Below are positions 11,205 to 22,106 of a stretch of 64,000 nt of DNA, in pieces. The stretch is taken from assembly GCA_963556195.1 (NCBI GenBank), contig OY744532.1, positions 104,545,583 through 104,609,582 on the forward strand. The letters run 5' to 3'. The DNA is from Sepiola atlantica (taxonomy: Eukaryota > Mollusca > Cephalopoda > Sepiida > Sepiolidae). How positions within the stretch are numbered: position 1 is the stretch's first letter; each line of letters begins with the position of its first letter. The position numbers and the translations under genes are program-made. Below the pieces are notes generated by a model. That model did not search any database. It had not been told where the DNA came from and worked only from the letters and a program-made list of their open reading frames with translations.

Positions 11205-12122
11205 CAGTAAAAATGTCATAGTTCAAATGTCATAGTAAAAATAGGATAATTAAATGTCATAGTTAAATATCAGAGTAAATATGGCATGGTTAAATGTTAT
11301 AGTAAAAATGTCATAGTTGAGATTTCACAGTTATAATATGATAATTAAATGTCATAGTTAAATATCAGAGTAAATATCTCATGGTTAAATGTCATAGTAA
11401 AAATGTCATAGTTGTAATTTCATAGTTATAATATAATAGTTAAATTTCATAGTTAAATATTAGAGTAAATATGTCATTGCTAAATGTCAAAGTTATGATA
11501 GTCAAATGTCATCGTTAAATATTAGAGTAAATATGTGATGGTTAAATGTCATAGTAAACATGTCATAGTATAAATGGCATGATCATATTATGATAGTTGA
11601 ATGTCATAGTTAAATATCAGAGTAAATATGTAGCGCTTAAATATCATAGTAAAAATGTCAAGTATAAATATCATAGTTTAAATATAATAGTTAAATATCA
11701 TAGTTTAATATCAAAGTGAGTATGTCATGGTTAAATGGCATAGTGAAAATGTCATTGTTCAAATATCATAGTTATAATATGATGGTTAAATATCATAGGT
11801 AAATATCAGAGTAAGTATGTCATGGCTAACTGTCATTGTAAAATGCTATAGTTAAAATGTCATAGTAATAATATGATAGTTAAATGTTATGTTAAATATC
11901 AGAGTAAATATGTCATGGTAAAATGGCATAGTAAAAATATCATAGTATAAATGATCTAGTTATATTATGATAGATAAATGTCATAGTAAAATACCAGAGT
12001 AAATATGTTATGGTAAAATGTCATAGTAAAAATGTCATAGTATAAATGTCATAGTTATAATATGATAGTTAAATGTCATAGTTAAATATTAGTATAAATA
12101 TCCCAGGGTTTAATTTCATAAT
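11205..12122. repeat. Hierarchical ~95-bp satellite, left part
   Basis: About ten units of a ~95-bp repeat, each built from 12-16 bp submonomers close to ATGTCATAGTTAA. The marker submonomer ATATCAGAGTAAATAT recurs about every 95 bp (near 11267, 11612, 11798, 11898 and 11990). The array resumes at 17332 after the Ty3-group element, in phase once the element and one target copy are removed. Confidence 0.85.
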
Positions 12123-12395
12123 TGTTGTGGTGGCAACCACTCATTTGGATATACGAATAACGTTACACTATAAATGGCAAGCCTAGGTTGGCCTTAGTGT
12201 GTGTTACCTAAATGCCACCGGAAGTGACGCCGAAGAGCGTACATGTCCTCCCACCAAGACTCTCTGACTCGACACCTTCATTTGTACATACTGTAACTAT
12301 ACCTTTCTTTAATACACTTATTATTGCATTCTCCTTGTTGTTTGCGTCTTCATTGTATTCCTCACTAATTATTGTTCAACCTTGCAACCACAACA
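12123..12395 (+). repeat. 5' LTR of the Ty3-group element
   Basis: Begins TGTTGTGG and ends CCACAACA, so the ends are an 8-bp inverted pair. A TTTAATACACTTATTATTG stretch lies in the 3' half. I could not assign a TATA box or polyadenylation signal with confidence. The 71-codon frame at 12212-12427 lies over the LTR and is not considered a gene. Confidence 0.95.
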
Positions 12396-12397
12396 GT

Positions 12398-12408
12398 TGG
12401 CGACGAGA
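12398..12408 (+). promoter_or_regulatory. Primer-binding site, tRNA-Ser type
   Basis: Two bases after the 5' LTR is TGGCGACGAGA. Its first ten bases are complementary to the 3' end, including CCA, of animal tRNA-Ser(GCT), the primer known for Mag-group elements. The tRNA match is from memory of the conserved tRNA acceptor arm. Confidence 0.8.
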
Positions 12409-12580
12409 TATGAAGCGTCAAATATAACAGTTTGACGAAGAACTATTTTTTTAAAAAGTACAATGCAAAGTGTTGACGAGCAAACGGATGTTACGCTAAA
12501 GAAAAGTTTCAACTTAAGTGAAAAAAAAAAAACTCGAACGTAGCAAAAGCGACAATTTACGCAGTTTTCTGGGAATCCGA

Positions 12581-12735
12581 CTTGCAAACGAATGTAAAAG
12601 TGAATTTTTGTGTTGTCGCTAAACGACAAATCTGTTTTGTATTACTAAAGGACCAACTTGCAAACGAAAAGCGGATTTTGTTCTGTCGCAAAACGACAGG
12701 TCAGACTCGTATTACGAAAAGCAAAGAAGTAACCT
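12581..12735 (+). repeat. Duplicated 76-bp segment in the Ty3-group leader
   Basis: CTTGCAAACGAA recurs 76 bp apart (12581 and 12657), each followed by similar blocks including GTCGC(T/A)AAACGACA and GTATTAC. Its position between primer site and Gag suggests a packaging or expression role, but this is only inference. Confidence 0.65.
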
Positions 12736-12950
12736 ACGAAAAAAAAAAAGTTCACCAGTGGATTCTAATTACTGCTCCCCGTTAGCAAAACAACAACTAA
12801 AGGAAACTTTTAATTAATAATTTGTTTGGCGGCGGTACTAAAAGGAAATACCATAGCTAGAAATTAAAGCTCAAGGAAAGGATTTTTTTTTTTAAGTTGT
12901 CACTGGATTACGGATAATACAGTAAAACGTCACGAAAAAAAAAAAAAAAA

Positions 12951-15900
12951 ATGGAAGACTTATCAAAAATGTTCATGCAATTTTTGCAGGCACAAGCTGA
13001 CCGCGAGGAAAGACAAAATCAGGCACAAGCTGACCGCGAGGAAAGACAAAATGAACGTTTTGCTAAAACACTGGAACTACTAAAGAGTAACCGAGAAAAT
13101 GTCGACAGTGTTAATGTCTCCCATACAACTATCTTTAATAGTATGGACACATTTAATTATGTGCCGGAGGAAGGAAAGACTTTTGAAGCATACTATACAA
13201 GATACGAGGATGTCTTTCAACTGGACTGCAAAAATTTGCCAAATAGCCAGAAAGTGAGCCTCTTACTCAGGAAATTGGGTACATCAGAACACAGCAAATT
13301 CATAGATTACATATTACCTAAAAAAACTGCGGAATTAGAGTTTATGGAAGCTGTTAAATTACTAAAAGAATTATTTAATCCAAATATATCTCTTTTTCAT
13401 AAAAGATGGCTGTGCATGAATCTAAGAAAGATGGACAACCAAGATTATTTGACATACGCATCAGTTGTCAATAAAAACTGCGATAATTTTAAGCTTGCGG
13501 AACTAACGGTAGAAGATTTTAAATGTCTAATCTTCGCACAAGGGTTAGTTTCCACGAAAAATGCAGAAATACGCAGACGAGTGTTGTCTAAGCTGGAATC
13601 TGAGCAAGATTTAACCCTCCAGAAACTAGCAGCGGACTGTGAAAGGGCCATTACACTAAAAAAGGATTTTAAAAATATAGAAGAATCCGGAGTGGCATAT
13701 GTAAGAAAAGTTAGAAAACCATACACACCAACCAAGAACTTTACAAAGAAAAGCAATCGAAATGGAACGGGATATTACAATCCTAATAACCATAAATATA
13801 GGACAGAATATAACAAGCCTCTTCCTAGATATAACTGTAAGAGATGTGCAGAAAAGCATTGGGAATCAGATTGTCCTTATAAGAAGAAAACATGCTACAT
13901 GTGTAAGAAGGTGGGACACAAAAGCGATTGCTGCAGATATAAAGATTACACCAGAAAGAGAGTACAGCAAACAAAATCAAATACAAAATTAGACAAAGAT
14001 CGGCGAAAATACGTAAAAGTGGAAATATTTAAAACACCAATAAAGTTACAAATCGACTCCGGCTCCGATATTTCTATTATAAACCTGAATACATGGAAAA
14101 AGTTGAGTAAAAAAACAACCATAATGAAAACGAGTAAATCAGCCCGGACGGTAACTGGTGGTGGTATAAAATTTGAAGGAGAAGTTGTCCTTCCGATAAA
14201 ATTAAAAGGGATTACGAAGAAATTAAAAATATTCGTACTGAAAAATAGTGAAAATCTGTTTGGAATAGATTTAATTGAGAAATTTGGACTATGGGATAAG
14301 CCAATCAATACATTCTGTAAAAAAATAGAATGTTCTTCTCCAACAACAGTAAATATAAAAGACGATTTAAAAGAATTATTTCCTGAAGCATTCACGACTA
14401 ACTTAGGTCGCTGTAATAAATTCAAGGCCTCGTTTGAACTTAAAGAAAACGCCAGCCCAATTTTTAGAAAAAAGCGAAACGTTCCGTTCGCTGGGTTGGA
14501 AGAGATTAATAAAGAATTAGATAGATTGGAACAGACAGGAATTCTATCAAAAATAGAACACAGCGAGTGGGCAGCCCCCACCGTATACGTAAAGAAAAAG
14601 AATGACGAAGTTAGAGTGTGCGCAGATTTTTCGACCGGGGTCAACTCCCTATTAAAAGATCACCATTACCCTCTACCAAGCCCAGAGGAAATATTCACGA
14701 AGTTAAATGGTGGTAATATCTTCTCTAAGATAGACTTGAGCGACGCATATTTGCAAATACCGGTCGAGGAAAATTGCTCAAAAATACTATGCATCAATAC
14801 GCATAAGGGATTATACAAATACAACCGATTGCCCTTTGGCATCAAAGTAGCGCCTGCCATTTTTCAGCAAGCGATGGACACCATGCTAAGTGGTATTGAG
14901 TGCGCATGTGCATACCTGGACGACATTGTTGTCAGGAGCAAATCCCTACAAGAACATAAGGAACATTTGAAACAAGTATTTACTCGAATACAAGAATTCG
15001 GCTTTAAAGTAAAAGTAAGTAAATGTGACTTTTGTATGAGCGAGATTAAGTATCTTGGACACATAATAAACAAACATGGACGACGTCCAGACCCAGACAG
15101 ATCTGCGGCAATAAAAAATATGCCAGCACCTGATAACGTAACAACCTTGCAGAGTTTCTTAGGACTCGCAAATTATTATCAATCTTTTATTGAAGGAATG
15201 CATAACTTGCGAGCCCCCTTAAATAATCTGCTTAAAAAGGATACATCTTGGAACTGGACGCAAGAATGTCAAACCGCTTTTGACAAAATAAAGAGCGCAC
15301 TAACATCCGAATTATTCTTAACGCACTTTGACACAAAATTAAAAATAGTCGTCGCTAGTGACGCTAGTTCCTACGACTTAGGAGCATGCATTCAACATAT
15401 TATGCCGGATGGGTCTAGAAAACCAATAGCGCACGCTTCGAGAACGCTGATACCAGCCGAGAGGGCATATTCACAAATCGAAAAAGAAGCATTGAGCATA
15501 ATCTTTTCCGTGACTAAATTTCACCGATATTTATATGGTAGACAATTCTTACTTGAAACCGATCATAAACCGTTAGTCACGATCTATGGATCAAAAAAAG
15601 GATTGCCGGTATACACCGCAAATAGATTGCTGCGCTGGGGTACAATCTTACTTAATTACGATTTCCAGCTACAACATCTAGCATCAAAAAAGATTTGCTA
15701 TGCGGATGGACTGTCAAGACTGATACCACAGAAACACAATCTGGAAGAATCAGTCATTGCAGCAATTCGGACAAATGTTGAAGTAAAACATATGGTAGCA
15801 AACATCATTAAGGAACTACCCGTAACTTTGTCGGACATTAAAAGGGAAGCCGAGAAAGACGAATACATAAAGGACATAAAAGAGAAAATTATAACGGACA

Positions 15901-17021
15901 CAAAGGTGCAGGAAGTTTTCTCCATATGTAACGATGTGTTACTGTACAGTGAGAGAGTGGTAATACCCAAAACATTGCAGAATAGGATGTTAAGAGATTT
16001 CCATACGGGACATCCGGGGATAAATCGAATGAAGTCGTTAATGAGAAGCTACGTGTACTGGCGTAACATGGACACTGACATAGCAGCAACAATAAATAAA
16101 TGTAAAGGATGCCAGTTAGCAGCAAAATCCCCACCTATAGTACACAAACCTTGGCCGAAGACCGACCAACCATGGTCGAGAATCCACATGGACTTCGCTG
16201 GTCCAGTAGGAGAAAACTATTATTTAATTGTAGTGGATAGTTACACAAAATGGCCGGAGGTAATGCGTTGCAGGAATCCAACAACGAACAACTCAATAGG
16301 GTTCCTACACGAGTTGTTTGCAAGATTCGGTGTACCAGACACACTGGTCACTGACAACGGAACGCAGTTCACATCCGCAGAGTTTAAGGAATTTTGCGAC
16401 ACGTTCCGAGTGAAGCACATCACGAATCCGCCGTATCATCCAAGGTCGAACGGCCTTGCGGAAAGGTTCGTGGACACGCTAAAACGAGCGTTAAAGAAAT
16501 CCATTGGAACACCAACAGAAAAAGCTTTGCAACAATTCTTGCAAGTTTATAGGATTACATCACATCCTAGTACACCATCAAACATATCACCAGCTGATCT
16601 AATGTTTGCCAGAAAGGTAAAATCAGCGTTTGATAAACTGTTGCCAAGACAGGCAATTATCCGAAACACTACACACACGAGAAGAAAGAAATATAACCCG
16701 GGAGATCGAGTATATTTTAAGTGCTACAAGAATAACATATCTTACTGGGAATGTGGAGTAGTGGATAAACGCATTGGTGATTGTACATATATGATTAAAG
16801 GTCCACAGAGTATACATAAAAGGCACCTAAATCAGATAAAAAAACGTCATATCCAAGATGATGATTATACGACAACAGTCGAAGAGGAGGAAACCATAGA
16901 TGTCATATACGAATCCTTTAATTTGGAACCGCCTCAATATACACCTGAACCCCGAAGATCAGGTAGGAAAAGAAAATTTAATGAACCATTGATAGTAAAC
17001 CCAAAAAGAAAAAGATATTGA
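12951..17021 (+). CDS. gag-pol: Gag-Pol polyprotein of the Ty3-group element (1356 aa)
   Basis: Single uninterrupted frame; ATG at 12951 follows an A-run and is the first good start. Order: Gag core (about residues 60-250, with FEAYYTRYEDVF); two zinc knuckles, C296/C299/H303/C308 and C315/C318/H323/C327, for RNA binding; aspartic protease with DSG at 369-371; reverse transcriptase with D595 and YLDD at 655-658; RNase H with D804 and TDHKPL around 870; integrase with H1018/H1021/C1051/C1054 and the DD35E triad D1081, D1135, E1171; then a basic tail ending KRKRY. Gag and Pol are fused in one frame, so no frameshift is needed. A 33-bp direct duplication near the start repeats QAQADREERQN. The product would assemble particles and make and insert cDNA. 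Confidence 0.95.
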   Translation: MEDLSKMFMQFLQAQADREERQNQAQADREERQNERFAKTLELLKSNRENVDSVNVSHTTIFNSMDTFNYVPEEGKTFEAYYTRYEDVFQLDCKNLPNSQKVSLLLRKLGTSEHSKFIDYILPKKTAELEFMEAVKLLKELFNPNISLFHKRWLCMNLRKMDNQDYLTYASVVNKNCDNFKLAELTVEDFKCLIFAQGLVSTKNAEIRRRVLSKLESEQDLTLQKLAADCERAITLKKDFKNIEESGVAYVRKVRKPYTPTKNFTKKSNRNGTGYYNPNNHKYRTEYNKPLPRYNCKRCAEKHWESDCPYKKKTCYMCKKVGHKSDCCRYKDYTRKRVQQTKSNTKLDKDRRKYVKVEIFKTPIKLQIDSGSDISIINLNTWKKLSKKTTIMKTSKSARTVTGGGIKFEGEVVLPIKLKGITKKLKIFVLKNSENLFGIDLIEKFGLWDKPINTFCKKIECSSPTTVNIKDDLKELFPEAFTTNLGRCNKFKASFELKENASPIFRKKRNVPFAGLEEINKELDRLEQTGILSKIEHSEWAAPTVYVKKKNDEVRVCADFSTGVNSLLKDHHYPLPSPEEIFTKLNGGNIFSKIDLSDAYLQIPVEENCSKILCINTHKGLYKYNRLPFGIKVAPAIFQQAMDTMLSGIECACAYLDDIVVRSKSLQEHKEHLKQVFTRIQEFGFKVKVSKCDFCMSEIKYLGHIINKHGRRPDPDRSAAIKNMPAPDNVTTLQSFLGLANYYQSFIEGMHNLRAPLNNLLKKDTSWNWTQECQTAFDKIKSALTSELFLTHFDTKLKIVVASDASSYDLGACIQHIMPDGSRKPIAHASRTLIPAERAYSQIEKEALSIIFSVTKFHRYLYGRQFLLETDHKPLVTIYGSKKGLPVYTANRLLRWGTILLNYDFQLQHLASKKICYADGLSRLIPQKHNLEESVIAAIRTNVEVKHMVANIIKELPVTLSDIKREAEKDEYIKDIKEKIITDTKVQEVFSICNDVLLYSERVVIPKTLQNRMLRDFHTGHPGINRMKSLMRSYVYWRNMDTDIAATINKCKGCQLAAKSPPIVHKPWPKTDQPWSRIHMDFAGPVGENYYLIVVDSYTKWPEVMRCRNPTTNNSIGFLHELFARFGVPDTLVTDNGTQFTSAEFKEFCDTFRVKHITNPPYHPRSNGLAERFVDTLKRALKKSIGTPTEKALQQFLQVYRITSHPSTPSNISPADLMFARKVKSAFDKLLPRQAIIRNTTHTRRKKYNPGDRVYFKCYKNNISYWECGVVDKRIGDCTYMIKGPQSIHKRHLNQIKKRHIQDDDYTTTVEEEETIDVIYESFNLEPPQYTPEPRRSGRKRKFNEPLIVNPKRKRY

Positions 17022-17043
17022 AATCTGTGTGACTTCAAATCTT

Positions 17044-17053
17044 GGGAGGGGGG
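17044..17053 (+). promoter_or_regulatory. Polypurine tract of the Ty3-group element
   Basis: GGGAGGGGGG ends directly at the 3' LTR, 22 bases after the Gag-Pol stop. This is the expected position and composition for the plus-strand primer. Confidence 0.85.
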
Positions 17054-17326
17054 TGTTGTGGTGGCAACCACTCATTTGCATATACGAATAACGTTACACT
17101 ATAAATGGCAAGCCTAGGTTGGCCTTAGTGTGTGCTAACTAAATGCCACCGGAAGTGACGCCGAAGAGCGTACATGTCCTCCCACCAAGACTCTCTGACT
17201 CGACACCTTCATTTGTACATACTGTAACTATACCTTTCTTTAATACACTTATTATTGCATTCTCCTTGTTGTTTGCGTCTTCATTGTATTCGTCACTAAT
17301 TATTGTTCAACCTTGCAACCACAACA
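17054..17326 (+). repeat. 3' LTR of the Ty3-group element
   Basis: Same length (273 bp) and ends as the 5' LTR. Differences seen: one in the first 35 bp, two in the middle (GTTACC versus GCTAAC) and one near the end (CCTCAC versus CGTCAC). Confidence 0.95.
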
Positions 17327-17331
17327 ATAAT

Positions 17332-17962
17332 AAAAATGTAATAGTATAAATGATCTAGTTATAATATGATAGTTAAATGTCATAGTAAAATACCAGAGTA
17401 AATATGTTTTGGTAAATTGTCATAGTAAAAATGTTATAGTATAAATGTCATAGTTATAATATGATAGTTATATTGCATAGTTAATTATCAGAATAAATAT
17501 GGCATCGTTAAATTTTATAGTAAAAATGTTATAGTATACATGTCATTGTTATAATATTATAGTTTAATGGCATAGTTAATTATCACAGTAAATGTGTCAT
17601 AGTTACATGACATAGTTAAAATGCCATAGTTTTAATATCAATGTTATAATATATTAGTAAGTGGCATAGTTAAATATCAGAGTAAATAGGTCATAGTTAA
17701 ATTTAAAAGTAAAAATGTCATAGTATAAATGATATAGTTATAATAGTATAGTTAAATGTCATAGTTAAATATCAGAGTAAATATGTCATGGTAAAATGCC
17801 ATAGTAAAATTTATAAAAATATAAATAATATAGTTATAATATGATAGTTAAATGTCATAGTTAAATATCAGAGTAAATATATCATGGTTAAATGTCATAG
17901 TAAAAATGTCATAGTTTAAATGTCATAGATATAATATGATAGTTAAATTTCATAGTTATAAA
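17332..17962. repeat. Hierarchical ~95-bp satellite, right part
   Basis: The array continues with marker submonomers at about 17389, 17485, 17580, 17675, 17770 and 17867, spaced 95-97 bp. Removing the element plus one ATAAT copy puts these in phase with the left part. Confidence 0.85.
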
Positions 17963-18090
17963 CATAAATAAAAATAGATCGATATGTTTATATTTAAGTC
18001 ACCGAATGGATAAATAATGCAATTCGAAAACCACTTTTTCGATCTCATGTGAGGGATTTATTTATCATTGTCCAACAGCAGAAAGTTTGA

Positions 18091-18262
18091 TAGAGAAGCC
18101 AGCGCCCAGGAAGTGTGTCTAAATAAAATGCCTGGACAACTCCACAATAGCGGCTCTTCAAGCGATTAGCAATAAACTAATTCGTTTCAAACGCGCGGGA
18201 AGGTACAGCCCGGGAGGGTATACCTCTTAGAGCTGCACAGAACCATAATTCAGCTCGAAAGA
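18091..18262 (-). mobile_element. Degraded SINE of the U2-headed family
   Basis: In order: the complements of the CCAGCGCCC, AATGCCTGG, AGCAATAAACT, GGAAGG..CCCGGGAGGGT and AGAGCTGCACAG blocks of the SINE at 8981-10105. It is much diverged and lacks the U2 head and the 3' hairpin. Confidence 0.55.
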
Positions 18263-19160
18263 GAACAAAGCTATCAAGCAGTTGCCTAGACTCTAGCGGA
18301 CTGATTGTTGAGGACGAATCCTTGACTGATATGATGTGAAGGCATTGGTGTTTGATAGCAGAGAATGCATATCAAAATTTAAGTTCGTGCTAGCAAAGTA
18401 GTAAATTGCACATATTCACGTGTAAGAACAATTTAGTCCGTTGGCCAATGTAATGGGCGTATAAATATGTATGAGAAATAACGAGGCATTGTCTGTGAAA
18501 GAGTACTTTGTATATGTGTCTTCCGAGTGTACGAGAGAAGTAGAAGCGTGTGTTTGTATACGGATGCTTAGGAGACTAAAAATAAAGAGTGGGTAAATAC
18601 GTAAGCGTGATGATACGTTATCCGAACGCCACATTAACATATTCGTCATTGTTCATTCTATGAACTTCACAAAAACAGTGAAAAGGGAGATAAACATGTA
18701 TGAGAAAGTATGTGTATTTGTGTGGGAGAGAGAAACTAATCACATGCACGTTTCTTTGTGTGTGTGTATGTGGGTGGGTGTGTGTGTATGTGTATGTGTG
18801 TGTGTGTGATAAAGAATAATAAAACCAAAAAGATGATGTGCACGTAAAAGAATATGTTTGAAATTTGGACAAATGTAAATAATCTATATGAGAAGGAGAG
18901 CGAGAGATTATTTATGTGTAGTCGAGCGTACTCTTATGTAAAATGGAGAGTACGGTCGTATGTGTTCGAGTCTGTGTGCGTGCATGTATGTCAGAGAGAG
19001 GGATAGGGTAGAGAGAGACATACAGACAGATGGAGACATAGACATTTTTCCTTTACCTAAGAGGGTAAAGGTCAGTGTTTGATACGATTTTACTTGACCG
19101 AACAGATTAAGAAACGATGTGTCTCTGCGGGATATACCAAAAATAAGACCCAAACGAAAA

Positions 19161-19163
<3 letters not shown>
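18263..19163. other. Intergenic DNA with GT-rich runs
   Basis: It contains a GT-rich imperfect microsatellite at about 18757-18811 and GA/GT-rich flanks. The minus-strand frames here are low-complexity products of these runs. No gene was recognised. Confidence 0.5.
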
Positions 19164-19243
<80 letters not shown>

Positions 19244-19244
19244 C
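19164..19244. repeat. (TA)n(GT)n microsatellite
   Basis: TA to about 19228, then GT to 19244. Confidence 0.95.
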
Positions 19245-20235
19245 GTGGAAGGATGAAACCAATTTATATAAAGTATTTTATGCTTTTATTGGTATCGCCT
19301 AGTTACGATCAGAAATAGTAAGTTTGGACAGTCGGGTTTGAGTTTAATAAAAAGAAAATCTGGATGCAACGGAACACCGCTTGAAGGTGTGTTTTAGGAA
19401 CAACAGCCAACCCGGCGTAAACAAAACCCATCTCAGGTAGGATGAGAAAGCAAAGGTTGGCAGGAAAATAATGTCGATTTTCTTTCTGATAACTTTAAAT
19501 CCTTATAAACTAGCTGACATTCAGCTTCATTTAAGCGAAATAATAAATCATTGCTATCACTAGCAAAACAAAATGCGACCGGTACTATGACAACAAAACA
19601 AATTGTACATTATTTCCCCCAAAGGAAGTGAGAAGCCCTGCGAGGACCGGAAGAGCTTATTCTTGCTAGTATATAGGACGAACCAATATACACTACACTG
19701 CCTCCACTAAAGAGAACGTAATAACTAAGACGATGGTACTATGACGAATGAATATATACTCTATATTCCCCAAAGGAGAAGGTAATGCCTATGAGTATAC
19801 TCTCATTAGTATACAACAAATAGTACACCACGTCACCAAAGGAGGAGGTAAATCTAGAACAATATCATTTTGATGGAACCGACACTACACTGCCCCACAA
19901 AAGGAGAAGGTAATATCTAGGAGGAGGATGTAATGACAACAGATAATACACTAGCTCGCCCCTTGGATTTATCGTTAAAAGATAATACATTAGTTTAACA
20001 TGAACGGAGCATTAAAAGCTATATATTAGTAATAGTATAGCTTCCGCTTCAGAACGACAGATACTAAATATCTATTAGGAACGGATCACATACATTCTTT
20101 GCTATTAACAAATTTCAAATGGATGGATATACAATAAAACAGACTAAAACCATAACCTGTAGATGTCTTTGGCAGTATGATCTTCGTGATATTCATAGAC
20201 GTCCATTTATTAGTAGTTAGTCCTGTGAATAGGGA
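19245..20235. other. Intergenic DNA with weak degenerate repeats at 19610-19960
   Basis: Between 19610 and 19960, CCAAAGGA(A/G)(A/G)AGGTAAT-like blocks alternate with ACACTACACTGCC-like blocks at roughly 60-100 bp spacing, suggesting an old tandem array. No gene was recognised in the rest. Confidence 0.4.
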
Positions 20236-20306
20236 GGGTCTGTGGACGAGTAGTTATAGCACTTGTCTTTGGACTGGACGACCCGGGTTCAATCCCACTC
20301 ACGGCA
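20236..20306 (+). mobile_element. tRNA-related SINE head
   Basis: A tRNA-like segment with GACGAGTAGTTATAGCAC in the box A position and a good box B, GGGTTCAATCC, at 20285-20295. An anticodon-arm fold is not clean and no CCA end follows. A pyrimidine-rich, non-tRNA tail continues to the (TA)n tract at 20410, so a SINE is more likely than a gene. Confidence 0.5.
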
Positions 20307-20407
20307 TGCAAATTTTCGAGTCTGAAAACTCCCTCTCTTTTTATAAACCCGGTTAAAATTCTCTGGATTACCACTCTGTGGATATTTTTCACCTGGATTA
20401 TTACCAT

Positions 20408-20542
<135 letters not shown>

Positions 20543-20797
20543 GTCGGTGTTTGTGTGTCTGTGTTATTTTGGAGGAAAAAAACTCCTTAGTAACGTTTGA
20601 TAGAGCATACTATATGTATTATATAGTACTATATGTATTATATAGTACTATATAGTTGTATTCCACTAAAGATGAATAGCGATGGTTTCAGGAGGAATGT
20701 GGAATACGGCCCATTGGGCTAAACAGTTCACATGTTACTACGTCGTTAGTCGGTAATCGAACCTTCCGTTATATTTACTGATGACAGATGCAGATGT

Positions 20798-20801
<4 letters not shown>

Positions 20802-20862
<61 letters not shown>

Positions 20863-20889
20863 ATATATATATATATTTATATATATATT
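20802..20889. repeat. (TA)n microsatellite
   Basis: TA run with one GTGTA interruption near its end. Upstream, 20605-20660 holds a short tandem of a ~23-bp ACTATATGTATTATATAGT unit. Confidence 0.9.
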
Positions 20890-20941
20890 ATTCTATAGTA
20901 GTCTCAACTTGTAGATATTTTTAGTTGTTTTTTTTTTAACG

Positions 20942-21952
20942 TCAAGTCAAATCCCTTGACTTTAGGCATTCAAGCTTTACCTTAGCACACGCCTTTTTAA
21001 GAATTGCAAAAATAATTTCTCTCGTCAACTTTTTAAAGCCATCATGATGGCTTTTTGTTATGGTTCCAAGCGTTCCAGTTACAACGAGAATCGTCTTGAC
21101 TTCTTTGCATTTCCATAGTCTAACTAATTCCCATTTGTTTTCATGTTCTTGCTCCTGCACTCTGGTATCTAAGAGGTAGGCGATATCAATTATTAAGCAA
21201 GTTCTCTGTTTTTGTTTGGAAAGATTAAGTCGGGTTTTGAAATGTCTAGGGACCTTATCAGTTTGTATGTGCATATCCCAAAGACGTTTAACTTTTTCGT
21301 TCTCCTGTAACACTTCTGGCTTATGCTCATACCATTACTTATTGCGGTCCAATTCATAAAGTGTGCATATATTCCAGTGTAGTACCTGAGCGACTTTGTC
21401 GTTTCTCCATTTTTTAATGTTGATGTTGTGCTAGCATAAAGCATTCAGACACAATGTGCGCTAAGGTTTATTCCTTTTCATCACACAATCAGCACATCTG
21501 TGATTCTGCAGTTTTGTCAATGTAATGTTTGATAGACCTAGTATTAGTGGTGTGTGCCTGGGCTGCACTTAAAGTGCTCTCAGAAGATCTTTTAGATCAC
21601 CCCTGACGAACCAATTCCAGCTGTCATTATCTCGAAATGCAGTATTCTTAACGAATACACTGTTTAGTTCCTTTCTAAATAATTTCACCCCTGTTTCTTA
21701 TAATCTTTGATTCTTTTTCACCCGAGTTCTTAGTATTTCCTCTCTTTTCAATTCAAGACAAATATTCTCATTACTTCCAGAAATATTTATATAGACAATC
21801 TGTTTCTGTATTCACGACATCTTTAACACTAAGTAAACCTCGACCACCTTCTTTTCTAGTTAGATACAATCGATCTGCATCTATTTTCTTTGCGAAATCT
21901 ACATAAATTTTTCGGCATTTTCCGATTGTTGGTGTCCAAACATTTTCATTCA

Positions 21953-21960
<8 letters not shown>
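20942..21960 (-). pseudogene. C-terminal part of an R2-like (restriction-endonuclease type) LINE
   Basis: Reading the minus strand down from 21953: DADRLYLTRKEGGRGLLSVKDVV (RT end), a damaged zinc-knuckle region near 21480-21500, then WYEHKPEVLQENEKVKRLWD-like residues, IQTDKVP and TCLIIDIA, and finally KTILVVTGTLGTITK. LIIDIA sits where the PD-(D/E)XK endonuclease of R2-like LINEs has its second acid cluster. The frame shifts several times and the RPD motif before TCLIIDIA is eroded. A second remnant of this type lies at 61545-62440. Confidence 0.7.
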
Positions 21961-22036
<76 letters not shown>

Positions 22037-22069
22037 GTTGTTGTTATTATTATTTTTGTTGTTATTATA

Positions 22070-22105
<36 letters not shown>
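21953..22105. repeat. (ATT)n microsatellite
   Basis: About 150 bp of ATT with GTT interruptions in the middle. The poly-isoleucine frame across it is an artefact. Confidence 0.95.

Positions 22106-22106
<1 letters not shown>

Larger units (their letters stand above)
12118..17331 (+). mobile_element. Complete Ty3/Metaviridae LTR retrotransposon with target duplications
   Basis: The element proper is 12123-17326, flanked by ATAAT at 12118-12122 and 17327-17331, a 5-bp target duplication. It has two 273-bp LTRs, a primer site, a 0.55-kb leader, one Gag-Pol frame and a polypurine tract. By eye the LTRs differ at four positions (about 98.5% identity), so the insertion is recent. The PBS type and RT/IN style suggest the Mag group (inference). 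It lies inside a satellite. All hallmark catalytic residues are intact, so it could be active. Confidence 0.95.

Noticed and set aside
12212..12427. 71-codon frame in the LTR (and its twin at 17143-17349)
   Set aside because: It lies over the LTR, is present in both LTRs and has no known motif.
13946..14644. 232-codon minus-strand ORF as a gene
   Set aside because: It lies antisense to the intact Gag-Pol and is a shadow frame.
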